DNA from: an uncultured Victivallales bacterium
Lineage (GTDB): Bacteria; Verrucomicrobiota; Lentisphaeria; Oligosphaerales; JAFGRS01
Direction of reading: 5' to 3'
Assembly: GCA_903834675.1 (NCBI GenBank)
Contig: CAILKC010000344.1
Coordinates: 1-13,834 of the forward strand
DNA: 13,834 nt
Shown here: in pieces, positions 7,502 to 13,834 of the stretch
Layout: each line of letters starts with the position of its first letter
Position numbering within the stretch: position 1 is the first letter of the stretch
Position numbers and translations under genes: made by a program
The notes under the pieces: generated by a model
Told to the model about the DNA's origin: nothing
Seen by the model: the letters and a program-made list of their open reading frames with translations, nothing else
Database searches by the model: none

Positions 7502-8878
7502 CTAGCCTTGGCCCAGCCTGTCGGTCCAGAAGGCCACTTGACGCGCTACCTGAACCGGAGCCGTGCCGCCGGTGAGGTCCCGCCCCGCGACGCTGCGCTG
7601 CGCCACAAAAAGCGTCAGGCACTCCCCCTCGGCCAGCGGAATGCTCTCCTGCATCTGCGCCAGGGTGGCCTGGTCCAGCCCGATGCCCCGCGTCGCACAA
7701 GCGCTCACGAAACGACCGACCATGTGATGGGCGTCGCGGAAGGGCACCCCCCGACGCACCAACCACTCGGCCAGGTCCGTGGCCATCAACGCCGGATCGG
7801 CCGCCGCTCGCTCCATCACCTCAGGCCGAAGCGTCGCCGACGCCATCATCGGCGCCAGGGTGACCAGGATCATGCTCATCGTGTCGATGGCGTCGAAGAG
7901 CCCCTCCTTATCCTCCTGCAAGTCGCGGTTGTAGGTCAACGGCAACCCCTTAAGCACCACCAGAATACCCATGAGGTGCCCGAAAATGCGCCCCGTCTTG
8001 CCGCGTACCAGCTCCGCTACGTCCGGGTTCTTCTTCTGCGGCATCAGGCTGGACCCGGTGCAGAAGGCATCGTCCAACTCGAGGTAGCCAAAGCGCTGGC
8101 TGGCCCAGAGAATCACATCCTCGGCCAGCCGGGAACAGTGCATGGCAGCCAGGCTCAGGCAGGCCAGAAACTCGACGATGTAGTCGCGATCGGCCACCGC
8201 GTCCATGCTGTTGCGCAAGACCTCATCGAAGCCCAGCTCGCGGGCGGTAAACTCGCGGTCCAGAGGCAGAGTGGAACCGGCCAGGGCGCCGGCGCCCAAC
8301 GGCGAGCGGTTCAGGCGCCGTCGGCAGTCCTGCAGGCGCTCGCGGTCACGTTCGAGCATCTCGACGTAGGCCAGCAGGTGATGGGCGAAGAGCACCGGTT
8401 GCGCATTCTGCATGTGGGTCAGTCCCGGCAGGATGGCGGGACCAGCCCGGCGCGCCAGAACCAGCAAACCACGCTGCAGGCCTTGCAGCAACTCGCCGAA
8501 CCGGTCGGCTTCAGCCCGCAGGTAGAGCCGCTCGTCGGTCGCCACCTGGTCGTTACGGCTGCGGCCCGTATGCACTCGGGCACCCGTGTCTCCCAGCCGT
8601 TCGATCAGGGCGGCCTCAAGATTCATATGCACATCCTCGCGGTCTGTGCGCCAGATGAACTCGCCCCGCTCGATGCGCTCCCGGATGGCGTTCAGCTCGG
8701 TCTCGATGGCCTGCGCGTCCGCCACCGCGATAATGCCGACGTGCGCCAGCATGCGCACGTGGGCGATGCTGCCCTGGATGTCATACGCATACAGACGTTT
8801 GTCATAGCCCACGGAGGCCGAAAAAGCGGCGACCGCCTCATCGGTTTCCTTGCTGAAGCGTCCACTCCACAGGGCCAT
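7502..8878 (-). CDS. argH: Argininosuccinate lyase
   Basis: Catalyses the last step of arginine synthesis, argininosuccinate to arginine plus fumarate, in the cytosol as a homotetramer (family knowledge). The protein of 458 residues has the full family length. Visible motifs are the start [24 protein letters not shown] at 105-115, THMQNAQPV at 154-162 with the active-site His155, and the fumarase/lyase superfamily signature [11 protein letters not shown] at 275-285 carrying the catalytic serine. The frame opens at a GTG at 8896, but the ATG at 8878 is preferred: GGAGG lies 8 bp upstream and the family starts there. It follows the GAF gene by 56 bp and precedes the Dabb gene by 21 bp. No other arginine gene is in the window, so it is not in an arg operon. 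Confidence 0.97.
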   Translation of the reverse strand: MALWSGRFSKETDEAVAAFSASVGYDKRLYAYDIQGSIAHVRMLAHVGIIAVADAQAIETELNAIRERIERGEFIWRTDREDVHMNLEAALIERLGDTGARVHTGRSRNDQVATDERLYLRAEADRFGELLQGLQRGLLVLARRAGPAILPGLTHMQNAQPVLFAHHLLAYVEMLERDRERLQDCRRRLNRSPLGAGALAGSTLPLDREFTARELGFDEVLRNSMDAVADRDYIVEFLACLSLAAMHCSRLAEDVILWASQRFGYLELDDAFCTGSSLMPQKKNPDVAELVRGKTGRIFGHLMGILVVLKGLPLTYNRDLQEDKEGLFDAIDTMSMILVTLAPMMASATLRPEVMERAAADPALMATDLAEWLVRRGVPFRDAHHMVGRFVSACATRGIGLDQATLAQMQESIPLAEGECLTLFVAQRSVAGRDLTGGTAPVQVARQVAFWTDRLGQG

Positions 8879-8934
8879 CTCCGCATCCTCCGTCACCGCA
8901 CTGCCAACGGCTCACTGCCCACGGTTCCCCTGAC

Positions 8935-9684
8935 TCAGGGAGAGGTCGCGTGGTTGGGCTCACGGCGGGTGATGCACTCGAGAATGTGCGCCGCCGCCGT
9001 GGTAATCTGCCCGGGGCTGAAGCCCGCCCGCGCCAACTCCTTATAGAACGACTCCGCCAGCAGCCGCACTACTTTGTTCGGATTGTTCAGCGACGAAATC
9101 ATCAGCTGCTGAGCCTGGTCACGGCGTCCCGCCTCTTGCCGGTTGGCCTCGATCAGCTCCTGCGAATGCTGCGCAAAGTTCTGCCGCAGGTAGTCATACA
9201 CCTTGCCATTCTCAATCATCAGCGCGGCAAACGGCGCAATCAGCCCGAAGAGCTTGCGGGGGATCGGGTCGAAGCCGGGCGCCGCGGTGCGCGACTTGCC
9301 CGTGATCAGAATGCCGATGCGCTCGCCCTTGACGCAGATAGGCGCCACCAGAACGGGGAAGCCGATGTCCTTGATCCCCGCCTCAATCCAGTTGATCTGG
9401 TGCAGAAAACGCACATTCCACAGAATGCCCTTGAGCCGCTCTGGCACCACTAGCGGGTGGCCGACGCGGATGTTCTGGCCGCTGATGCCGACGCAGGTGC
9501 GCACGATCAACTCATGCCGGTCCTCGTCGCGCATCAGCAACACGGTCTGATCGGTCGCCATCAACTCGCCCGTCATCCGCGCAATGTGCTGCAGCCCCTC
9601 GTCCAGCGTGTGCGGCACGGTCAGGGCGGCAGAGAGAATCCGCAGCACCCCCAGACTGGTCTCGAAATCCATGCCGCTGCTCAT
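8935..9684 (-). CDS. GAF-domain protein with coiled coil and helical tail
   Basis: A 249-residue soluble protein. Residues about 10-160 look like one GAF domain: a helix with LDEGLQHIARMTGELMATDQ, strands TVLLMRDEDRHELIVRTCVGISG, then FPVLVAPICVKGERIGILITGK and a closing helix FGLIAPFAALMIENGKVYDYLR. A Gln/Glu/Arg-rich helix at about 165-195 is a likely coiled coil. The last 50 residues (NPNKVVRLLAESFYKELARAGFSP...) form a predicted helical segment that I do not recognise. There is no kinase, cyclase, phosphodiesterase or clear helix-turn-helix output, so it may sense a ligand and act through a partner. The start is only 4 bp after the holA stop with an AGGGGAG ribosome-binding stretch, so the two are translationally close. 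Ligand unknown. Confidence 0.82.
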   Translation of the reverse strand: MSSGMDFETSLGVLRILSAALTVPHTLDEGLQHIARMTGELMATDQTVLLMRDEDRHELIVRTCVGISGQNIRVGHPLVVPERLKGILWNVRFLHQINWIEAGIKDIGFPVLVAPICVKGERIGILITGKSRTAAPGFDPIPRKLFGLIAPFAALMIENGKVYDYLRQNFAQHSQELIEANRQEAGRRDQAQQLMISSLNNPNKVVRLLAESFYKELARAGFSPGQITTAAAHILECITRREPNHATSP

Positions 9685-9688
9685 AAGC

Positions 9689-10828
9689 CTAGCTCCCCTG
9701 CGGCGACGCCGTCACCGGCGCCGCGGTTCGAATGACGATCTCTTCGAGTACAACCCGCTCCGACACGCTCGAGGTAATGCACCTGAGGTATGCATCGCGT
9801 GCCGCGCGCACCGCCTCGATCAGTTCCACCCCCGAATAGGCCTCGGCATCCATGGCCAACGCCTTGGCGCGGTAGGGACTGCCGGTCAGCGCCGCCAGGC
9901 CGTCAGCCAGACAGGCCTGCCGCTCCTCGGCGCTGGCACGCTGCACCGCACTCAGCACCGCGGCCGGGGTCCGCAGTCCCCGCTCGTTCATGAACACCTT
10001 GACCTGCAGCAGCTCCCGGAAGTACTTGGCCGTCTGGGCCAGCAGCAACCGCGCCCCCTGGCCGTCGTCGCGACTCTGCTCGAGCAACACCTGGATAACG
10101 CGCAGAGCCTCGGTCACATTGCGCCGACCCAGCGCATTCGTCAACGCCCACGACAATTCCTCCCCCGCGCCCACGCAAACCTGCTCCGCGGCGGCGCGGG
10201 TGATGGGCTGCTCGGGGCCGCCGACATAACAGATCAGCTTCTCAAGTTCGCCCTCGATGCGACCGGTGTCGGCGCCGATTACATCGGTTAGGAATTCGGC
10301 CACCTCGTCGGCCAGCCGGACCCCCTTCTCCGCGGCCCGCCGACAGATGACCTCGCGCATATCACCGCGCCACTCCTTGCCGCGCAGCGTTGGCCGGGTA
10401 CAGACGACCACCCTGCCCTTGGCGGCGCAGGCGCGGCTCAGAGGTTTGTCCGCCGCGGCCCCAGGCCCGTCCATGACCAGGGCGATGTCCGCCGGGAGGC
10501 CCTTGCCGATACGCTCCGCCAACTCCCGCAGCGCGCCCGCCTCGGCCGTCTTGGGCGTAGCGCTCGCGCTCTCGCCCCCGAAACCGGAAAAACCCCGCAG
10601 CCAGACCGTCTTGCGCGTCCCCAGGAAAGGCGGCGACTGCAGGGAACGCATGACCTGGCGCAAGAGCTCGGCCAGGTCCAGGCCATCCCGTTCCCGCAGG
10701 ATGTCCAGGCTGAAGGCGTCGGGATGGTCACCTGCTACCTGGCGGATGACCTGGGCCACCTCCGCCTCGATCATGGCGACGTCGTCCCCGGTCACCAGCA
10801 CCACGTTGGTCTGCGCGTCGCCGTTCAT
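9689..10828 (-). CDS. holA: DNA polymerase III delta subunit
   Basis: HolA is the clamp-loader subunit that opens the sliding clamp at replication forks. The protein of 379 residues is a little longer than the usual 330-350. The family-typical block IGADTGRIEGELEKLICYVG is at 184-203, followed by the expected VCVGAGEELSWALTNALGRRN segment that leads into the C-terminal collar domain with LLAQTAKYFRELLQVK. The N-terminal AAA+-like domain lacks a functional Walker A, as is normal for delta. The extra length includes a Gly/Ser/Ala-rich loop near 80-95. The ATG at 10828 is 16 bp after the membrane protein stop with AGGGG upstream. The essential housekeeping role suggests that the operon is constitutively expressed. 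Confidence 0.92.
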   Translation of the reverse strand: MNGDAQTNVVLVTGDDVAMIEAEVAQVIRQVAGDHPDAFSLDILRERDGLDLAELLRQVMRSLQSPPFLGTRKTVWLRGFSGFGGESASATPKTAEAGALRELAERIGKGLPADIALVMDGPGAAADKPLSRACAAKGRVVVCTRPTLRGKEWRGDMREVICRRAAEKGVRLADEVAEFLTDVIGADTGRIEGELEKLICYVGGPEQPITRAAAEQVCVGAGEELSWALTNALGRRNVTEALRVIQVLLEQSRDDGQGARLLLAQTAKYFRELLQVKVFMNERGLRTPAAVLSAVQRASAEERQACLADGLAALTGSPYRAKALAMDAEAYSGVELIEAVRAARDAYLRCITSSVSERVVLEEIVIRTAAPVTASPQGS

Positions 10829-10844
10829 GGAGCCCCTGGGCGGC

Positions 10845-11321
10845 TCACCAGAGCCGCAGTCCGTTGATGATCACAAACAACACCAGCGCCCCGACCGCCG
10901 ACACGATGGCGCTGCAACGCTCCGCCGCCAACAGCCACACGGGCGCGTTCCGCACCACCGCCAGAACCCCCCGTTCGCGATCGCGGTGGGCCACCCACAG
11001 GCCGATCCCCGCCGCCGCCAGATCCTTCAGCAATAGCAGCAGGCAGAGCAGGGGCACAACCCTCACCCACCACAGGTGCGCCAGCACCACCAACTCCAGG
11101 CATAGCATCCCCAACTGCAGCAGCACCCGCTGCGTAAAGGCCCGCACAAAACGCAATTCGCTGGGCGTGCCCTCCGGCTTCTGCCCCAGCACCAACGCCT
11201 CAACCCCCATCAGCAACGCCGGCTCGGCCTCAACGACCATGCGCTGCAGCGGGTTGCCCCACACCGCAATGCGGATCCCGAAGACCACGATGAACCAGAG
11301 GCCAAAAGAAACCAGAATCAC
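10845..11321 (-). CDS. Small integral membrane protein, function unknown
   Basis: A 158-residue protein with about four membrane segments: near 2-20 (LVSFGLWFIVVFGIRIAVW), 68-85 (LLQLGMLCLELVVLAHLW), 87-110 and 135-155 (ERCSAIVSAVGALVLFVIINGL). A charged loop with HRDRERG lies at about 112-118. I recognise no family or catalytic motif. Translation begins at a GTG at 11321 with AGGAGAGG about 8 bp upstream; an ATG nearby is out of frame and hits a stop at once. It heads the holA operon (16 bp gap) and is divergent from lolC/E, with 194 bp between the two starts. Confidence 0.75.
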   Translation of the reverse strand: MILVSFGLWFIVVFGIRIAVWGNPLQRMVVEAEPALLMGVEALVLGQKPEGTPSELRFVRAFTQRVLLQLGMLCLELVVLAHLWWVRVVPLLCLLLLLKDLAAAGIGLWVAHRDRERGVLAVVRNAPVWLLAAERCSAIVSAVGALVLFVIINGLRLW

Positions 11322-11515
11322 ACGCTGCCATCCTCTCCTGTGTCAGGCCAATCCCTGCTGCTTCCCGAGCGCCATACGCACCCTAACATACTCCGCCATG
11401 ACGCCCCCCCCAAACTCACCCGCAACCACCCCAAGCCGACTTGACCGGCCCGCTTCCGCTCTTAGCTTACGCCCCCGAATCCCTTGCGGTTGAAGGCGTA
11501 CTCGTGGAGTCCCTC
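11322..11515. promoter_or_regulatory. Divergent intergenic region between the holA operon and the lolCD operon
   Basis: Both operons must be transcribed from around here. For the plus strand, TTGACC at 11441-11446 followed after 16 bp by TAGCTT (11463-11468) is a weak sigma70-like pair about 50 bp before the permease ATG. For the minus strand, TATGTT within the reverse complement of 11385-11400 could be a -10 box, but no good -35 is seen. C-tracts are present. No operator-like palindrome was found. Confidence 0.3.
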
Positions 11516-12793
11516 ATGCAGCTTCCGGCGGACGTGCTCCTGGCCCTGCGCTATCTGCGGCCAAAACGGACCTTCATCTCCGTCATCACCCTGCTGAGCA
11601 TTATCGGTCCGGCCCTCGGCGTGGCCATCCTTATCATCGTCACCTCCGTCATGAGCGGCTTTGATGAGGACATCCGCAACGGCATCCTCAGCGTGCAGGC
11701 CCATGTCTATGTCAACCCCGCCGCGGGCCAGACCGCCATCCCCGAACCGGCCGCCATCATCAAGACCCTCGCCGCCGCCGGGGTGTGCGCTGCCCCCGTC
11801 ATCGAGGGCCCGGTGCTCATTCAGGTCCGCAATGGCTCCAGCGTCAAAATGGCCAAGGGCATCCGCCCGGAACTCGAGAAGCAGGTCACCAACATCGCCA
11901 GCAATGGCCGTTTCAGTGGCCGTTTCGAGATCCACGAAGGCGAGGCCATGATCGGTTCGGCGATGGCCCAGGAACTCGGGCTGAAGATCGGCGACGAACT
12001 GCTGATCCACGCCCCGCAGCGGCTCACCGGCAACATCACCTGGCAGGACGATGGCAACCTCCGGGTCAAAGAGCCCGACGAGGTCTATGTGCCCGAGTCG
12101 GTCCGCATCACCGGCATCTTCGCCATGGGCGTCTATGACTTCGATAACGGCCTGATCCTGCTGCACCTGGACCAGGCCGCCGAACTCTTCGGCCAGGACT
12201 GGGGCAGCGCCACCAGCATCCACGGCCGCGTCCCCGATCCCTTCCGCATGGAGGCCCTGCTGGCCAACCTGCGCGCCGAGCTGCCGCAGTACACCGTGCG
12301 CAGTTGGCAGGAGGCCAATCAACTCCTCTTCGGAGCCCTGCGCGTCGAGAAGACGCTGATGGTATTTCTGCTGACCTTCATCGTCGTCGTGGCCTCCTTC
12401 GGGATCGCCGGGACGCTGATCACCGTCGCCGTGCAGAAAACCCGCGAGATCGGGGTGCTGAAGGCCATGGGCATGAGCCGAGCCCTGGTGGCGCGCATCT
12501 TCCTCCTGGTGGGCGGCATTATCGGCTGCATCGGCACCCTCATCGGCGTCGGCCTGGGACTGCTGGTCATCCGTTACCGAGATGCCATCGCTACCGTGCT
12601 CAGCCGGGGCATGGGCGTCGATGTCTTCCCGCCCGAACTCTACCACCTCACCCAAATCCCCGGCAAACCCATGGCTCTCGACGTGACCCTGATCACGCTC
12701 ATGTCCCTGGTCATCTGCATCCTCGCCTCCCTGATCCCCGCCGTCTACGCCTCGGCCCTGTCCCCGGCCCGCGCCTTGCAGGAGGAGAACTGA
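11516..12793 (+). CDS. LolC/LolE-family lipoprotein-releasing ABC permease
   Basis: Inner-membrane permease that, with LolD, extracts outer-membrane lipoproteins from the inner membrane and passes them to LolA. The 425 residues match the family. An N-terminal helix lies at about 20-45 (FISVITLLSIIGPALGVAILIIVTSVMSGFDEDIR), the last part being the typical LolC/E SGF segment. A periplasmic MacB-like core domain spans about 50-270. Three C-terminal FtsX helices start near 280, 325 and 385. The TREIGVLKAMGMS coupling segment, which contacts the ATPase, is near 308, and the end ASALSPARALQEEN is standard. The ATG at 11516 has GTGGAG upstream; a TTG at 11441 is in frame but extends the protein with non-family residues. 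Only one permease gene is present, so the transporter may be a homodimer or use a second permease encoded elsewhere. LolC and LolE cannot be told apart here. Confidence 0.93.
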   Translation: MQLPADVLLALRYLRPKRTFISVITLLSIIGPALGVAILIIVTSVMSGFDEDIRNGILSVQAHVYVNPAAGQTAIPEPAAIIKTLAAAGVCAAPVIEGPVLIQVRNGSSVKMAKGIRPELEKQVTNIASNGRFSGRFEIHEGEAMIGSAMAQELGLKIGDELLIHAPQRLTGNITWQDDGNLRVKEPDEVYVPESVRITGIFAMGVYDFDNGLILLHLDQAAELFGQDWGSATSIHGRVPDPFRMEALLANLRAELPQYTVRSWQEANQLLFGALRVEKTLMVFLLTFIVVVASFGIAGTLITVAVQKTREIGVLKAMGMSRALVARIFLLVGGIIGCIGTLIGVGLGLLVIRYRDAIATVLSRGMGVDVFPPELYHLTQIPGKPMALDVTLITLMSLVICILASLIPAVYASALSPARALQEEN

Positions 12794-12795
12794 CC

Positions 12796-13563
12796 GTGGC
12801 CGACCGTCCCGCCAACCCCTCTGCCGTCGGCGCTGCCTCCCCCGTCTTCCGCGTCGTTGACCTGCAGCGCCACTTCCGTCTGGAGAAGCACCGCATCGAG
12901 GTGCTGCGCGGCGTCTCCTTCACCGTGGCCCCCGGCGAATGGGTTGCCCTGGTCGGCCGCAGCGGCAGCGGCAAGACCACGCTCCTGCACCTGCTCGGTG
13001 GCCTCGATCGGCCCAGCGCCGGCGACATCGTCTGCCTGGGACAGTCCTTCAGCAGTATGACCGAACGCCAACGCACCAGCCTGCGCCTGCACCACCTCGG
13101 CCATGTCTTCCAGCGCTACCACCTCTTCCCCGAACTCAATGCCCATGAGAACGTCGTGCTGCCCGCGCTGCACTGGGGCTGGGACCGCTCGCGTGCCTAC
13201 GACCGCGCCGCCGAACTGCTCGGCGGTTTCGGCCTCGGCGAGCGCCTCCGCCACCGCCCCCAGGAACTCTCCGGCGGCGAACAGCAGCGCGTCGCCCTGG
13301 CCCGGGCCTTGATGAACGAACCGGATATCATCCTGGCGGACGAACCCACGGGTAACCTCGACGTCGCCGCGGGCAAGGAAATCATCACCCTGCTGGAAGA
13401 CCTCCACAAGGTGGCGGGCAAGACCATCGTCATGGTCACCCACGATCTGGACCTGGCCCAGCGCGCCGACCGCACCCTGGTCATGCGCGAAGGGCGGGCC
13501 CTGTCCGTGCCTCCCGGCCGCCGTGCCGACCTCGGCCCGCCCCCCCTCCGCGCTGCCTCCTGA
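12796..13563 (+). CDS. lolD: Lipoprotein-releasing system ATP-binding protein LolD
   Basis: ATPase of the LolCDE-type exporter at the cytoplasmic face of the inner membrane. The 255 residues carry every ABC motif intact: Walker A GRSGSGKTT at 54-62, Q-loop Gln106 in VFQRYHLFPELNAHENV (LolD-like), signature LSGGEQQ at 158-164, Walker B ILADEP at 179-184 followed by TGNLD, and the H-loop His216 in MVTHD. The start is a GTG two bases after the permease stop, with a strong GGAGGAG (12781-12787) inside the end of the permease gene, so the two are translationally coupled. About 15 extra N-terminal and 20 Pro/Arg-rich C-terminal residues exceed the usual length of about 230. The MacB ATPase family is the close alternative, but the LolC/E neighbour decides for LolD. 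Confidence 0.95.
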   Translation: MADRPANPSAVGAASPVFRVVDLQRHFRLEKHRIEVLRGVSFTVAPGEWVALVGRSGSGKTTLLHLLGGLDRPSAGDIVCLGQSFSSMTERQRTSLRLHHLGHVFQRYHLFPELNAHENVVLPALHWGWDRSRAYDRAAELLGGFGLGERLRHRPQELSGGEQQRVALARALMNEPDIILADEPTGNLDVAAGKEIITLLEDLHKVAGKTIVMVTHDLDLAQRADRTLVMREGRALSVPPGRRADLGPPPLRAAS

Positions 13564-13565
13564 TC

Positions 13566-13591
13566 CTGCAAGCCTCAACAGGCTCTTGCAG
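13566..13591 (+). terminator. Hairpin just after lolD, overlapping the repeat arm
   Basis: CTGCAAGCCT (13566-13575) pairs with AGGC..TTGCAG (13580-13591) around a CAAC loop, with a two-base TC bulge in the right strand. It begins 3 bp after the lolD stop. There is no T-tract, so it may act as a 3' end stabiliser or may simply be part of the repeat insertion. Confidence 0.35.
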
Positions 13592-13603
13592 AACCCGCGG
13601 CTC
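13580..13603. repeat. Third copy of the palindromic-element arm
   Basis: Bases 13580-13603 match the reverse complement of the right arm and its flank (6133-6156) at 23 of 24 positions, including aggctcttgcagaaccc in full. The opposite arm was not found within the remaining 230 bp, so this is a solo or truncated copy, or its partner lies outside the window. Confidence 0.7.
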
Positions 13604-13677
13604 ACCAGCATCCCGTCGGCTCCAATGCGCTTGCCGCCCGGAAAGAGAAACCGCCCTGCGACGCTCTCGGGCGCAGG

Positions 13678-13834
13678 TCAGTTCCGTAGGAGTTTGCTGG
13701 TATAGAACCGCAGAAGGTCGAGGGCCTGCCCGCCGTGGTGGGTCGAGAGACGAGTGTCCGAGTCCCCCCCCGTCGATTCGATCCCGATTTCAATCTCGAT
13801 CCGCCATCCCACCGCTACGGTTTCGCGGCGGCAC
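13678..13834 (-). CDS. Possible C-terminal end of an unrecognised protein, cut by window edge
   Basis: On the minus strand one frame is open from the right edge to a TGA at 13680-13678, about 52 codons. It begins with an alternating stretch, RIEIEIGIES, encoded by a run of near-repeats of the type gatYgaRatc (around 13775-13802), and ends with HHGGQALDLLRFYTSKLLRN. Codon third positions are mostly G or C, but an overlapping frame (13602-13793) is also open, so coding status is uncertain. It would converge on lolD. No family recognised. Confidence 0.25.
   Translation of the reverse strand, partial: CRRETVAVGWRIEIEIGIESTGGDSDTRLSTHHGGQALDLLRFYTSKLLRN

Noticed and set aside
2902..8878. Possible functional link between the ammonia-lyase and argH, which share a distant fold
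   Set aside because: They are in separate operons with different chemistry; shared ancestry of the fold is not evidence of a joint pathway.
8928..8940. 13-base palindrome CCCTGACTCAGGG at the end of the GAF gene
   Set aside because: Too short, with a one-base centre; it overlaps the stop codon and probably arose by chance.
6839..9046. 735-residue open frame on the plus strand
   Set aside because: Runs antisense across the lipoprotein, Dabb and argH genes, all of which have clear family motifs; composition is that of a shadow.
11462..12655. 397-residue minus-strand frame rich in Asp/Gly/His
   Set aside because: Exact antisense of the LolC/E permease gene; no ribosome-binding site or family similarity.

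Overview
This is a GC-rich window from a diderm (Gram-negative-type) bacterium. The evidence for an outer membrane is a LolC/E-type permease, a LolD ATPase, a LolA-like carrier and an MMPL/RND exporter. No rRNA or marker gene fixes the taxon. The feel of the proteins and of the dispersed repeat would suit a PVC-group lineage (Verrucomicrobia, Kiritimatiellae or Lentisphaerae), but that is a weak inference.

Left block (1-5905, minus strand) is one operon read right to left: a PaaK-type aryl-acid ligase, an MIO aromatic amino acid ammonia-lyase (tyrosine/phenylalanine type rather than true HutH), a LolA-like secreted protein, and a large MMPL/RND exporter that leaves the window at base 1. This set is the accessory core of aryl polyene / flexirubin-type gene clusters. 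The lyase would make a cinnamic or coumaric acid starter, the ligase would activate it, and the LolA-like protein and exporter would move a hydrophobic product or lipid precursor toward the outer membrane. The ketosynthases, acyl carrier and dehydratases expected for such a cluster are not in the window and would lie beyond base 1.

Spacer (5906-6432) has no supported gene. It holds a 106-bp palindromic element with perfect 20-bp inverted arms (6053-6158). A third copy of the arm lies just after lolD (13580-13603), so this looks like a dispersed intergenic repeat.

Middle block (6433-11321, minus strand) is a housekeeping-like operon: a small four-helix membrane protein, holA (DNA polymerase III delta), a GAF-domain protein, argH (argininosuccinate lyase), a Dabb-domain protein and a DUF4410-like lipoprotein.

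Right block (11516-13563, plus strand) is divergent: a LolC/E-family permease translationally linked to LolD, together a lipoprotein-release ABC exporter. After lolD come a repeat copy and a hairpin, then a possible convergent partial gene running off the right edge on the minus strand.

Several long open frames lie antisense to real genes because of the high GC content and were left out.
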